A stretch of DNA of 64,000 nucleotides from Pseudo-nitzschia pungens (GCA_037355855.1 CM074758.1:6607001-6671000); one strand, 5' to 3'; positions 19,085 through 30,412 are shown, counted from the first letter of the stretch. The notes: generated from the sequence alone by a model not told the origin. Program-made: numbers and translations.

Positions 19085-19415
19085 ACCATCAGGTTTCTAC
19101 TGGTTTCTACTATTACTTCAGTATGGCACATACTAGTAGTAGTAACTCTACTGCTATCATGTAGAAGAAATCAATTCTCAGCAAATAAATGCATGACAGA
19201 AAATTCATGTGTCGTAAATCTTACTTCACATGATTTTGGGTCGGAATGGAACAAGAAAGACGGCAACTGAAATATGATGCAAAGGCAACTGAAATATAAC
19301 AAGATGGAAATGGTAAGTGAACCAAATCAAGATTGGAGCAGGGGGTATTAATCATGGATTTCAATTATTCTGATTCTGCATTGAGTTGCCTGCTTGCTCT
19401 TGTGATGGGCTGACG
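19085..19415. repeat. Dispersed repeat R2, copy 1
   Basis: Closely matches 37633-37945. Shared blocks include TTTCTACTATTACTTCAGTA, CTGCTATCATGTAGAAGAAA, TGTCGTAAATCTTACTTCAC and CTTGCCTGCTTGCTC. Confidence 0.85.
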
Positions 19416-19790
19416 TAGGTACCCCTACGAGAGGCTCTAAATGATTATTGAATCCCGTATGTGCTCCAATACACAAGAATATATACAATATTCATGTATA
19501 TATACTGAGTATTCAACGTACAAGAATAAACATACGATCCAATGCTGATTGGATACTCAAATATCATGATAAACAAAGATTCCCATGACTCACCAATTAT
19601 TGATATTATGCCCGACAAATAATGTATCATTATTCAATCATTCATCCCATACTCAAGAAATCATTCCCATCTCGTAAAGTATTCAACCATTCTCTTTTGT
19701 AACACAATTTATTAACCTTTCATCTTTAAAATACCTCTATCTCGTATTACTCCATCTATTTCTACCAATGTTTTGGAAGGCAGTATTTTA
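19416..19790. other. AT-rich intergenic region
   Basis: No gene. Contains TCATTATTCAATCATTCAT-type short repeats. Confidence 0.5.
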
Positions 19791-19797
19791 AAAACTC

Positions 19798-20956
19798 TTA
19801 TGGGGGGTCGCGATTTTTGGAGGAGTCCATAATTTTTGTGAAGAATTTTTTGAATGTATGCTGGAATTTCTTGAGGGGTGTGCCGGGAAATAATTTGTGT
19901 CGTGCTGAAAAAAAAATTCGGAGTTAAAAAAATTTGGGGTGAGGGGGGAATTTTTCCGGACCTTCTGGAACAAAGTTAGTTTTCGATGTGCCGACCGCGC
20001 GATTTTCTTATTCCAATTAGTCATTTTAAGGGTATCCCCTCAAATTTATTTTCTCCCCAAAGAAACTTGCATTTTTTGGGATCAAAAAAGAACGGATTTT
20101 TATGCTACTAAAAAACTCGCATTTTTGCTCTAGAAAAAAAACACGTATATACAGCAATAAACGCGGGTTTTCAGCAGAAAAATGCAAGTTTCCTTAACAA
20201 AATGCGAGTTTTCAGCAGAAAAATGCGAGTTTTCTTAACAAAATGCAAGTTTTCTCAACAAAATGCGAGTTTTCTTGTAAAAATTTCAAAAAAAACAACA
20301 AATTGACTCCCTTGTCGTCGCCTATCTTAGCAAATCGACTCCGTCTCCGTTGTTGCACCTCTCTTAGCAAATCGACTCCTGCGTCGTTGCGCCTCTATTA
20401 ACAAATTGACTCCCGCGTTGTTGCGCCTCTATTAACAAATTGACTCCCGCGTTGTTGCGGACTCCCGCGTCGTTGCGCCTCTCTTAGCAAGTCAACTCCC
20501 GCATCGTTGCGCCTCTCTTAGCAAATCAACTCCTGCATCGTTGCGCCTCTCTTAGCAAATTGACTCCACCGTTGCGCCTCTATTGACAAATCGACTCCCT
20601 CATCGTTGCACCTCTGTTATTACTTCAATCTACTTCCCATATCTAATTGGATGAAGTAAGAGTACGAGTATGGTTACGATAAACCTTACAATATACTTCG
20701 TATTTTTTTAACAAATCGACTCCGCTTTTGCTCCTCTACAGTATCCAAAAAAAATATTTTGCGAAGAAAACTTGCACCTTTTTCGTCCGTTGAAGCAAAC
20801 TTGCATTTAATGCGAGTTGAAAAAGGACGTAATTTTTAGTCCCGTGAAAACTTGCACTTTTTGGTCTCAAAAAAAGTACGGAAAAAAAGTGCGCATTTAT
20901 CCCCCTAAAATTGTTTTCCAAAATTCTTGAGAGGGGTCACGAAACAGTTTTTGGAC
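19798..20956. repeat. Dispersed repeat R3, copy 1, with internal tandem arrays
   Basis: The left part (GGGGGGTCGCGATTTTT, TTTCTTGAGGGGTGTG, GGGAAATAATTTGTGTCG) matches 38788-38900. The right end (TTCTTGAGAGGGGTCACG, then AAACAGTTTTTGGAC) matches 39108-39140. Between them are a 19-20 bp array of AAAATGCGAGTTTTC units (20160-20280) and a ~37-bp array (20290-20630). It is probably a non-coding mobile repeat. Confidence 0.6.
20290..20630. repeat. ~37-bp minisatellite
   Basis: About nine degenerate units of TTAGCAAATCGACTCC, then YGCGTCGTTGCGCCTCT. One unit is shortened at 20455-20465. Confidence 0.88.
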
Positions 20957-21174
20957 AAAGATTTGTTAAGGATAATCACCTACAACTCCACTAATTGCCA
21001 CTGCTAGTAACCAAACCAAAATCTATCCCTATTTGATTCTAGACATGTCCCTCTAGATGAATCTAATACTACTGCCACTACTACTAGTAGTAGTAGTACT
21101 ATGTGATTAAAGTACCAGCAATCTTACCTCGTAATCCACTAATAAAAAATTGTACGATTGTGAACATAAAAATT

Positions 21175-21608
21175 AACAACGCAGTAACAGGGTTGTTAAA
21201 TATAAGAAACAGAAACTGCGCATAAAACCGCGCGATCGCGAGCTACTATATGTGGAGTCGTACTGAGCACTATATCTGCTCCGACCACGAGCATGGAGTC
21301 TTACACGTGGAAGTGTACTGAGCATTGCTCCAACCACGCGCATGGAGTCGCGCGCACAAATATATGCCCGTGACCATGCCGAAGACCATGCGAAAGTATA
21401 CACCGCTGAATAAACACATACAAACACTTAAGAATGGATACATACGAGCCCAGCGAGTCATGACCAACTGACCAAGTGTTAAGCGATCGTCGCTAATCAA
21501 TCCAATCGCTAACACACAGTTCACACAGAGCAATCGAGTGTTAACACAGAAAACACATGATTCGCTAGATAGAATACTAAGCTCATAATTCCAGTTAAAC
21601 AACTTGTT
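21175..21608 (+). repeat. Copia II 5' LTR
   Basis: 434 bp, one mismatch to 29979-30412. Identity begins exactly at AACAACGCAG and ends exactly at AACTTGTT. Confidence 0.95.
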
Positions 21609-21715
21609 GATTAACAGTCGCAGTTTGACAATACTCTACTATTTGCGTTATTCGATACTCAATAATTTGATACACGCAATTTTCGTTTTTTACTGGAAAA
21701 CTACATTAAACAACC

Positions 21716-22938
21716 ATGACGTCAGAAGAAATCAACGATAACAACACGAACACGAACACCGTCGAAACACCGACACCCGCGAACACGAACACCGTCGAAA
21801 CACCCATAACCAACAACACAACCGACAATGCAGTGGTGGAGGTATCGAAAGAGGAAGACGCAATACACTACTCGTCATATTGGGACCGATCCCTTCTCAT
21901 AAAAGGAATCAAATGGCTGCTCGTCACACCTACGCCGACACGACAATATATTAAAGAGAATAACAACAACCACCTCGAAGAACAGATTCAAGAGCTGAAG
22001 AAAGCACTCGAAAAGAAAGAAGAGCGCGACGATGAGATTGCTGAACTGAAGAAGGCGCTTGAGAAGAAAGAAAAAGAAGAAAGAGATGACGAGATCAAGG
22101 AGCTCAAAAAGGCCCTCGAGAAGAAAGAAAAAGAAGAAAGAGATGACGAGATCAAGGAACTCAAAAAGGCCCTCGAGAAGAAAGAAAAAGAAGAAAGGGA
22201 CAATGAGATAAAGGAACTTAAGAAAGCCCTAGAAAAGAAGGAAGAAGCTCTGGAAAAGAAGGAAGAGAGAGAGGGTTTCCAGTCGCTACGTGTTGGAGAT
22301 GTGAAACCATTCGATGGCAACGAACTACACTGGGTCAAGTGGAAGGCAGAGGCCGAAAGTATCCTATATGGAACAGGGTTTCAGAAAGTCATGGAGAGCA
22401 GGATGGAAGCAGACAAGGACCCCAACAGGAACAACGTCCTATTTTCCACGTTAGCATCAGCAACCTGCAACGGAAGCGCATACTCGAAGATCAACCAACA
22501 CAGAACCGATGGACACGGCGCATGGCAGAAACTCCTAGATTGGTATGACGACGAATCACAGCTGGAGACCCACGCAGATACCCTCCGTATCAAGTTGCAA
22601 AACGTGAAACTCTACGAGGGCGGGAACATCTCGGACTACATCAATAGGTTCGAGTTAATCTATTACGAACTCAACCGTATCCCAACATTCGGAATGCACG
22701 AATCAGAAGGCAAAGGCTTATTTATTCGGAATATACACGACCAATCCCTGGATTATATCAAACGCTACATGGAACAAAACAAATCCAGGCTCAAGATTCA
22801 AGACCTTGTTATGGAGCTTCGGAACGAGGAGAAAGTGGCGCTCCGCAATAGGATCCTCAGACAAGGGGAATCCAAACGCCGCCAAGAACTGACGTATTAT
22901 TCCGGAAAGCGCCGTCGAGTGGAAGGGGCAATCGCGTC
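21716..22938 (+). CDS. Copia II Gag region (N-terminal part of Gag-Pol)
   Basis: Starts at the ATG in ACAACCATGACG, 107 bp after the LTR. It opens with a Thr/Asn-rich segment. A charged coiled coil of near-identical 15-residue units (ELKKALEKKEKEERDDEI, about residues 85-185) follows. The Copia gag domain (VKPFDGNELHWVKWKAEA, YDDESQLETHADTLRIKL) comes next. A basic end, SGKRRRVEGAIA, runs into the 19-bp target duplication of the nested insert. The frame continues, after the insert, at 25362 in the same phase, so Gag and Pol were one ORF. Gag forms virus-like particles. No zinc knuckle is visible. In the present arrangement the frame runs 23 codons into the insert and stops at 23008. Confidence 0.87.
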
Positions 22939-23363
22939 ACAATTTGCGCGAAGCGCATTTTGTCCGACGTTCCGATGTTCCAGTACTACACTGGCAGTAC
23001 CACTCTGAATAGCATCAACAAGGGGCTGACAGCCAGCCTGTGGTAGGGAATATTTGTGGAGAAGTACTCTTGGAGACTCACAGAGTGCATCAAAGCCATC
23101 TGCAGGGGAGGCTGGAAGAGAATCAAATGGATTGTACTCCAGAGGATCCATGTCAGGAGGTTCAGAAACAAAGGCAGTGGAGCCAACCACATGTACAACT
23201 TGGCCACAGATCACAGGGGAGACAAGCACATCAGCACAGGCTGGTTTATCAGAAAGGATTTCAGAAGTGAAGTGAACCTGTATCTGCCCCTGCGCTGGGA
23301 GGTGCCCACATTTCACAATTTGCGCGAAGCGCATTTTGTCCGACGTTCCGATGTTCCAGTACT
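22939..23363. repeat. 49-bp direct repeats flanking a 327-bp segment
   Basis: 22939-22987 and 23315-23363 are identical (ACAATTTGCGCGAAGCGC through GTTCCAGTACT). The enclosed 22988-23314 has open frames on both strands and a different, GC-balanced composition. It is not recognised. Confidence 0.85.
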
Positions 23364-23862
23364 AAAAATACATAGATTTCTAAACAACTTTACCATGCGA
23401 TATCTCGCTCCCTTATACACCCCCAATCACAACCCCAGGACCTACATGTATTAACCAAGACCTGCGCTCTTCGTTTCTGCTATCGGTTCAGTTGCTGGAT
23501 GCTTCGTTTGGTTGCTTTGGTTGCCAATTCACCACTCGGCGGCCGATCGAGCAGCAGCAGCAGCAGCAAACCGACACATAATTTTCTACAGCACTTCCAG
23601 TACAGATTCTACCGTACAGCAAAACCGACAACAACAACGTTGTATTTCTGCTTCGATCTGTTTCCCAGCTCCATTCCAAGGCCCTTAAGTATATCTTATA
23701 CTTAATGTTCTACACTGTTTCCAAGCTGCTTAAGTGATTCTCACTTAATGTTCTACATTCTTCGAAGTTCCTTGCTGAGTCCTCTTAAGTCTTTTCAAGT
23801 CGAAGTTCACGAACAGCCCCTTCCACTGTAGGAATCTTTTTTTTTTAAAAAAAAAGAAATTC

Positions 23863-24612
23863 TGTCATCTGTTTTCAAGTCCATTGCCCTGCTGGACCCT
23901 AAGTGTTTTCGCTTATGGTCCTACTGTTTCTTGACCCAAGCCCCAAAGCCGCTAAGTACAGTTTGCTTAAGGCTCCACCACCTACATAACCCTCTCAGGT
24001 GTACTGTATAAATGTCATCTGTTTCCAAGTCTACTGCCCTGATGGACCCTAAGTGTTTTCGCTTATGGTCCTACTGTTTCCTGACCCAAGCCCTAAAGCC
24101 ACTAAGTACAGTTTGCTTAAGGCTCCCCTACCTACATATACCTCTCAGATGCATTCTTCAACTGTCATCTGTTTTCAAGTCTACTGCCCTGATGGACCAT
24201 AAGTGTTTTCGCTTATGGTCCTACTGTTTCCTTACCCAAGCCCCAAAGCCGCTAAGTACAGCTTGCTTAAGGCTCTCCTACCTACATATACCTCTCAGAT
24301 GCACACTTCAACTGTCATCTGTTTTCAAGTCTACTGCCCTGCTGGACCATAAGTGTTCTCACTTAAGGTCCTACTATTTCCTGACCCAAGCCCCAAAGCC
24401 GCTAAGTACAGCTTGCTTAAGGCTCTCCTACCTACATAACCCTCTCAGATGCACACTTCAACTGTCATCTGTTTTCAAGTCTACTGCCCTGATAGTCCAT
24501 AATTGTTTTTGATTATGGACCTACTGTTTTTATGACCCAAGCCCCAAAGCTGCTAAGTACATGTTACTTAACGCACCACCACCTACATATACCCCTCCAG
24601 TTCACAGTACAG
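23863..24612. repeat. 150-bp tandem repeat (VNTR), five units
   Basis: Units start TGTCATCTGTTT at 23863, 24013, 24163, 24313 and 24463, exactly 150 bp apart. Degenerate half-units lie upstream (from about 23680) and downstream (to about 24680). The plus strand from 24012 to 24512 is open and would encode 50-residue repeats. Confidence 0.93.
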
Positions 24613-25361
24613 CAGAGACCTGTTTTCAAGCCTACAGCCCTGATGGTCCCTAAGTGTTTTCACTTAAAGGCCCTGTTTCCAAGCTACTACAGGAGAGCAA
24701 GTTCAAGTTCGAACAGAAGGCCAGCTGTTACGAATTTGAATTTGGTAGTAGGCTCCACCGCCTCTACGTGTTTCCGGCTACTACTAAGTTCGAACAGGAG
24801 GACAGCTGTTCTGAATTTGGTAGTAGGCTCTGTACTTTATGTACCATACAGTGGTAAGGAATGTGGTTCGGGATGTGTTTGGGGATGACTACTCGCATTA
24901 CTGGTGATGCTGCAATCCAGCATTCAGAGAGGAGTTTTGCTTTTGTACGCTGACCACTAGCATTACAGATACCATGTATCTAGTCAGGGTTTTGCTTGTG
25001 TCAGCTGACCACTAGCATTACGGATGCTGCACACCAGCATTGGAGGGACAGTTTTGCTTGTGTCTTTCCCTTTCACGTTCTTGTTACCCCGTTTCCTGTA
25101 CGCTTTGCAACAGCAGTGTCTGTTGTGCTCTGGACTGGTTCGTTTTTTTTCCTGTTTCTTACCAAGGTTCGTTTGCAAAATAGCCGTCCTTACAACCTGG
25201 GGCCTATTCCCCATGGTTGAGGCGGCGCGTCGTTCTACAACTTGGGGCCTAACCTCTCTTCGATCGAGGCGACGATAAAGTCTGGTTACAGACTGAGTAG
25301 CTTTTAACCACCTTCGGTGGATTTTCCTACTTAAATAAGTATATTAATAATATTATTATTA

Positions 25362-28333
25362 TGGAAGGGGCAATCGCGTCGGACTCACCATCTGCTTCTC
25401 TTCCAGGCACTTTACACCCCAACCTTATTGGAATCCTTCGTGTTCCCCCAGATCTATGGAGAAACTTGAAATCGGACCACCAAAAACATGTCCTTGAGTA
25501 CAATACCGCCGTCAGACACAAGATGTCCCCGGAAGAATACCCCAAGCCTCTCGTTGGAGTACACATTGGTGAGCCTAAAGATGATGGGATGGGGAATACT
25601 GATGTTCCCCGGCGCGTTCGATCCCGTGACTCGGGACAACAACGCCGTGTCCGAAGAATCATGTTAGATACTTGGGAGAATCCAGCAGCGGCGACACCGG
25701 AGAATCTTTTTGACCAGCCGACGGAGACGCCAGTGGAGATGCTCCTACCTCCTCCACCTAGTGGCCCCCCTGCCCCCCCGGAGACTTCTGCTGACGACCA
25801 CAGTCTCGGATCCATCGATGACTCGGAACTGTTCCCGCTGGGGTCCATTCCTTTAAAGGCTGTGCGTTTCCACATGGTCGAAAAGGGGAAGGAGCGGGAA
25901 GAAATGCAGACTCTACAGCAGCAGCAACAGCAGCCGGAGCAGCAGCATGACAAGGAGCTGCACCAGCAGCCGCAAGTTCCAACCAACGTATCAACACTAC
26001 GCCGCAGTCAGCGATTGCAAGGAAGATCTATCCTAAAGACAACCAGAAGATTCCCCATGAAGATCTCCAAGGGTGAGAATATTGCAATCATGGATAGTGG
26101 AGGTGGAAACAGACCCACGGTGACAGAAAAGGCTTGGATTAAAGTGGGAGGAGAGACCGGATTGACCTCAGCCGTAAAACCCTTTATGTCCAGTGATGTG
26201 ATGGATGGACACCCAGTGGTGAGCGCAGTAACCAAGGCAACAATCCCTGGCAGAGAAGACCCTGTCCTACTGCTCGTCCATTATGCAACCTATATTGCCG
26301 AAGACAGAGACAGCACTGAAGGGGAGTCCCTGTTAACATCCATCGACATGGGGGACCATGGTGTCAGAGTAGGCGTTCAACCCCAATATCCAGACTGTGG
26401 AATCAAGATCGGGGATACATTCCTACCCTTTTGGCACAATGAAGAAAAAGTGTTTTTCAAGCTGAGCAAACCAACAGAGGGCGACATGGAGTCTTTAGAA
26501 CTGTTTGAGTTGAATTCCCCAGCACCACCAGATCTCAGGGAATACCCTATGCTCAGACGCAAGAGGAATTTTCAGAAGTTCAGTTTTGACCAGCTGCCCA
26601 TGTTAGAACTAAGGAAGAGAATGGCAATGCTTCCTGAGAGGGTGGTGAAGAAGACCTTGGAGAATACGACTCAATTCTATACAGAGATCGAAGAAGAGAA
26701 TAGAGACGTTCCACGCAAGCACTATGGGAAGAGATTCAAGGCTTTTCATTATCCACGGCAGAATGAATCAGTGGGGACAGATTATACCTTTTTCTCCGAA
26801 AAGACAAGCCAAGGCCACAATGGAGGTCAGTTTTTCTCTGGAGTCAAGTCCAAGAAGTGGTCCTTCTACCCATTGAAGACAGTGTCCCAATGCACTACGG
26901 CATTGAAAGATTATCTCAGAGAGCATGGTGCCCCTGATACCATTATCAGTGACAATGCACAAGCCGAAACTGGCGTCAAGTGGAGTGACGTATTAAGGGA
27001 AGCTAGAGTATGTACGAGGTCACGCACGAGCGAAGCTGACCACCAACACCAAAATCCAGCTGAACCAGAATGGGGGAGACTCAGCAAGATGATTTCCAAC
27101 TGTCTGACAATGTTCAAAGCTCCAAAATCGTTGGCACATTGGTGTGCAAAATGGGTTCGTCAAGTTAACAATGTTTGTTCCCATGCATCTTTGAATTGGA
27201 AAACCCCATCAGAAGTTTCAAATGGATGGACTCCCGATATCTCACACTTGCGCTTTCATTTCTATGAGCCTATCTGGTACTATCAACCACAAAACAAAAC
27301 ACCAAAAGAGAGCATGTTAAAGGGAAGATTCTTGGCATTTGCGGATTCATGTGGGGACGCTATGACCTACTATATTTTGACTGAACCAGATACTAAGAAG
27401 ACCAAGCGCCAGATCCTCATGAGATCAGTCGTGAGAACCAGGCGGGAGAATATTGGAACTGCAAAGGAAACCTTCATTGATGACCCCAATGCATCCAAGT
27501 TTGAATTGAGTGTTGCTGAGAAGGAACGTACTCTTATTGAAAGCACTGATGAAGTCCCCATCTTGGTTTCAGGGGAAGAATTTGCAGCTGATTCAACCGG
27601 AATGGAACACTCTACGAGCACTTTGGAGGATTTCCTGCAACAGAATTTGGAACCCAAGGATGACGATATATCGGATGAACTAGAAAACCAAGACAATTTA
27701 GATGATGATGATGCCACTGAAGAAGAGGATGCTGAACTCGACGAAGAAGAAGCCCTACCAAAAGACGTCGATTGCACTAACAATGCAGAATCCCATTTGG
27801 ATATCCTGGAAAGCACCGACAAAAACTTGACCAGTGAATTCAGAAAGATCTTGAATCACCATTGGAAGGAAGGCATGTTGATTTTCAAGGCTCAGTTTGT
27901 TACAGATGTTGGTACAGTTGTTATGGATATTCCACTCACTGTTTTGCAAAAAGATCAACCAGTTGCTTGTGCCAAATATATCAAGATGTACATTGTGGAG
28001 AACAGCAGCAGAAGAGCGAGTGGTCCATTGGGGACATGGGCTGATTCGGTTTTGAAAGAGAACAGCAATATCGTGAGAAGACTCAGAAGAATCAGATCGG
28101 TTACACCCCATCAGCACCAAGTTAAGCTCCCAAAGAAACTCCGAAGATCCATACAGAACCCTAGCAAGAAGAAGAAAAGGTTGCTATCCAGGAACCAAAG
28201 ACTGGCAGCAAAGAAGCAAAGAGAGAAATTTGGTATCAAGATTCCTAGCACATACCAACAATGTGTTCAGTTTGACTTGGAAGCAGGCAACAGAAAGTGG
28301 CAAGAGAGTATTGAAAAAGAGATGCTTGACTAA
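25362..28333 (+). CDS. Copia II Pol: protease, integrase, start of reverse transcriptase
   Basis: Open from the right copy of the target duplication to a TAA at 28331-28333. A Pro/Gln-rich linker comes first. The aspartic protease follows (IAIMDSGGGNRP near residue 240). The integrase core has VGTDYTFFSEKT (first Asp), DTIISDNAQAE (second Asp) and NPAEPEWGRLSKM (Glu). The integrase C-terminal part is followed by a long acidic stretch and a basic KKLRRSIQNPSKKKKR. The first reverse transcriptase residues end at KEMLD, where a one-base shift moves the frame. The Met at 25361 is created by the junction and is not a native start. The diatom CoDi group has this type of integrase; that affiliation is an inference. 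Confidence 0.87.
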
Positions 28334-28800
28334 AGTGTTTTAAGTTTCATCATCCCGATACTGAGTTCCCTGCATCTGAGGGTTGGCAAGAAGCCAAGCT
28401 GAAAATGATATGGGATGTCAAAAGTGAAGATAGAAGATACAAATCGCGTCTCGTTGCAGGAGGGCATCTGGTAGATTCCAGCAACGTCAATACATATTCA
28501 AGTCAGGCGGACAGTCTCTCAGTGTTTCTGTTATTCCTTATTGCACAGCATCAGAAGTTGGATCTCATGACAGCTGATGTAGGCAACGCCTTTCCTACCG
28601 CGCCGAACCAAGAGAAAGTGTGGTGTTGGGCAGATGACGTATTTGGCGAGAATAAAGGAAGCAAAGTAGAGATACAACGCGCCCTATACGGCCTGGCTGG
28701 AAGTAGCAGAGCCTACATGGATTTCTTTGCAGATACACTTGCAGGCTTAGGATTCAGACCCTCTCGCGCTGACCACAAGAGCCAGAAGGTGAAGGATATT
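28333..28800 (+). pseudogene. Copia II reverse transcriptase, N-terminal half (frameshifted)
   Basis: Frame of AAG at 28333 continues the lost frame: KFHHPDTEFPASEGWQEAK, then RYKSRLVAGGH and LMTADVGNAFPTA (first catalytic Asp), then VEIQRALYGLAGSSRA. It leaves frame again near 28795, just before the YCYIATHVDDL box. Confidence 0.82.
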
Positions 28801-29257
28801 GTTATATTGCAACTCACGTGGATGATTTGATTGTGGTTGCAAAGAAACCCCAAGACTGGATCTCTCTAATTGAACAGGAGTTTGCCCTGAGGAATATTGA
28901 GAAGGAGCCGAAATACTACCTTGGTACCAGTGTGAGAAAAATCAAGGATGGAAGGATTCTTTTGAATTCAGGCTCATACATTACAGAAGTTCTCCGGAAG
29001 TATGAAATCAAGCATGGGCTTACCCTGCACAAGAACCCAATCCCTATGCCCACGAAATGCAGGCCGGAAGAAGATACCTCCGAGTTTTTTGATCCATCAG
29101 GTCACAAGGAGTTCCAGCATATTATCGGTTTATTCCAATGGGTAATTTTGACTGGGAGGATTGATATAGGTTATGCAGTGTCTTCACTTTCAAGATTCTC
29201 AGCAAGCCCAAGGAAGAACCATCTTGAGATGGCAAGGTATATATATTGGGTTATCTA
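28797..29257 (+). pseudogene. Copia II reverse transcriptase, catalytic box and thumb
   Basis: Reads YCYIATHVDDLIVVAK (the polymerase VDD box), then YYLGTSVRKIKDGRI, then PEEDTSEFFDPSGHKEFQ and LFQWVILTGRIDIGYAVSSL, typical of Copia. It ends at a TAA after a TATATATAT run near 29240, where slippage shifts the frame. Confidence 0.85.
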
Positions 29258-29878
29258 AAGAAATACAAGCATAAAGGATTGGTGATCGATGCAAGGCCTC
29301 CAAGAACCACTATAAATGAAGAGCCTACACGAATGGAAGATTTTACCCACCAGTACAAATATTACAAGGAAGAGCTTGATCCCATGTTTCCTATCCTGAA
29401 GGTCAAAGAACTACAGATCACCATTTTCTGTGACAGCGATCATGCCCACGATCTGGTAACTGGAAGAAGTATCACAGGACTTCTCGCGTTTGTTGGTTCA
29501 ACCCCAGTATATTGGAAATCTAAGAGACAGACCTCTGTTCATACGAGTACTTTTGGAGCAGAATTCACAGCATTGAAGGATGCAGTGGCTCTCGCCATCA
29601 GATTGAGATACCACTTGAGATCCATGGGAGTCGCAGTGACTAAACCAGCTGATATTTATGTGGACAACAAGAGCGTGGTTTTGAACTCAACCAATCCTGC
29701 AAGTTCCCTAAATAAGAAGTCCATTGCGTTAGCATATCATTTTGTGAGACAACACCAAGCAGGAAAAGTGATTTCTGTTAACCATATCAGATCAGAAGAT
29801 AACTATGCAGATGTTCTTACCAAGCCTCTTCCACAAACAGCATTCCATAGTCTCATCAACGAATTCATGACTAAATAA
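29246..29878 (+). CDS. Copia II RNase H
   Basis: 210 codons ending in TAA about 100 bp before the 3' LTR. It shows ITIFCDSDHAHDLVTGRS (first Asp), STFGAEFTALKDA (Glu), IYVDNKSVVLNSTNPASSL, and the closing HIRSEDNYADVLTKPL. It degrades the RNA strand of the hybrid during cDNA synthesis. The upstream frame break isolates it from the polymerase. Confidence 0.88.
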   Translation: MGYLKKYKHKGLVIDARPPRTTINEEPTRMEDFTHQYKYYKEELDPMFPILKVKELQITIFCDSDHAHDLVTGRSITGLLAFVGSTPVYWKSKRQTSVHTSTFGAEFTALKDAVALAIRLRYHLRSMGVAVTKPADIYVDNKSVVLNSTNPASSLNKKSIALAYHFVRQHQAGKVISVNHIRSEDNYADVLTKPLPQTAFHSLINEFMTK

Positions 29879-29978
29879 GTTAAGTACCAATTTGAATATT
29901 TTAAAAGAAAATCAGAACAATAATATGTATACCTCAGCTATCCTGTGTACTTTCTCTCCCACCGCGGATTAAGGAGGG

Positions 29979-30412
29979 AACAACGCAGTAACAGGGTTGT
30001 TAAATATAAGAAACAGAAACTGCGCATAAAACCGCGCGATCGCGAGCTACTATATGTGGAGTCGTACTGAGCACTATATCTGCTCCGACCACGAGCATGG
30101 AGTCTTACACGTGGAAGTGTACTGAGCATTGCTCCAACCACGCGCATGGAGTCGCACGCACAAATATATGCCCGTGACCATGCCGAAGACCATGCGAAAG
30201 TATACACCGCTGAATAAACACATACAAACACTTAAGAATGGATACATACGAGCCCAGCGAGTCATGACCAACTGACCAAGTGTTAAGCGATCGTCGCTAA
30301 TCAATCCAATCGCTAACACACAGTTCACACAGAGCAATCGAGTGTTAACACAGAAAACACATGATTCGCTAGATAGAATACTAAGCTCATAATTCCAGTT
30401 AAACAACTTGTT
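29979..30412 (+). repeat. Copia II 3' LTR
   Basis: 434 bp, preceded by the purine tract AAGGAGGG and followed by the target duplication AAAAATT. One mismatch to the 5' LTR. Confidence 0.95.

Larger units (their letters stand above)
22939..25361 (+). mobile_element. Composite non-autonomous insert with 19-bp target duplication and (ATT)n tail
   Basis: Flanked by a perfect 19-bp direct repeat TGGAAGGGGCAATCGCGTC at 22920-22938 and 25362-25380. Removing it restores the Copia II Gag-Pol frame. The insert has four parts: a 5' module with 49-bp direct repeats around 327 bp; a spacer with CAG and T/A tracts; five 150-bp tandem units; and a 3' part with hairpins (GTCTGGTTACAGAC and CCACCTTCGGTGG) ending in TTAATAATATTATTATTAT. 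It has no reverse transcriptase. A long variable target duplication plus a simple 3' tail suggests target-primed reverse transcription by a LINE in trans. Confidence 0.6.
21175..30412 (+). mobile_element. Copia II: full-length Ty1/copia retrotransposon with a nested 2.4 kb insert
   Basis: Two 434-bp LTRs (21175-21608 and 29979-30412) differ at one base that I can find (G in the left copy, A in the right, in GTCGCRCGCAC). Target duplication AAAAATT (at least AAATT) lies at 21168-21174 and 30413-30419. A purine tract AAGGAGGG directly precedes the 3' LTR. Gag, protease, integrase, reverse transcriptase and RNase H follow in Copia order. The element is young by its LTRs but carries a 2.4 kb insert and three frame breaks in pol. 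The LTR ends are AACAAC and CTTGTT rather than TG and CA. Confidence 0.93.

Noticed and set aside
21173..21602. Minus-strand frames of 84 and 110 codons inside the Copia II LTRs
   Set aside because: They lie entirely in the LTR, occur in both LTRs, and have no homology.
25327..25997. Cys/Ser-rich minus-strand frame of 219 codons
   Set aside because: Antisense shadow of the Copia II Pol linker with its Gln and Pro codon runs.
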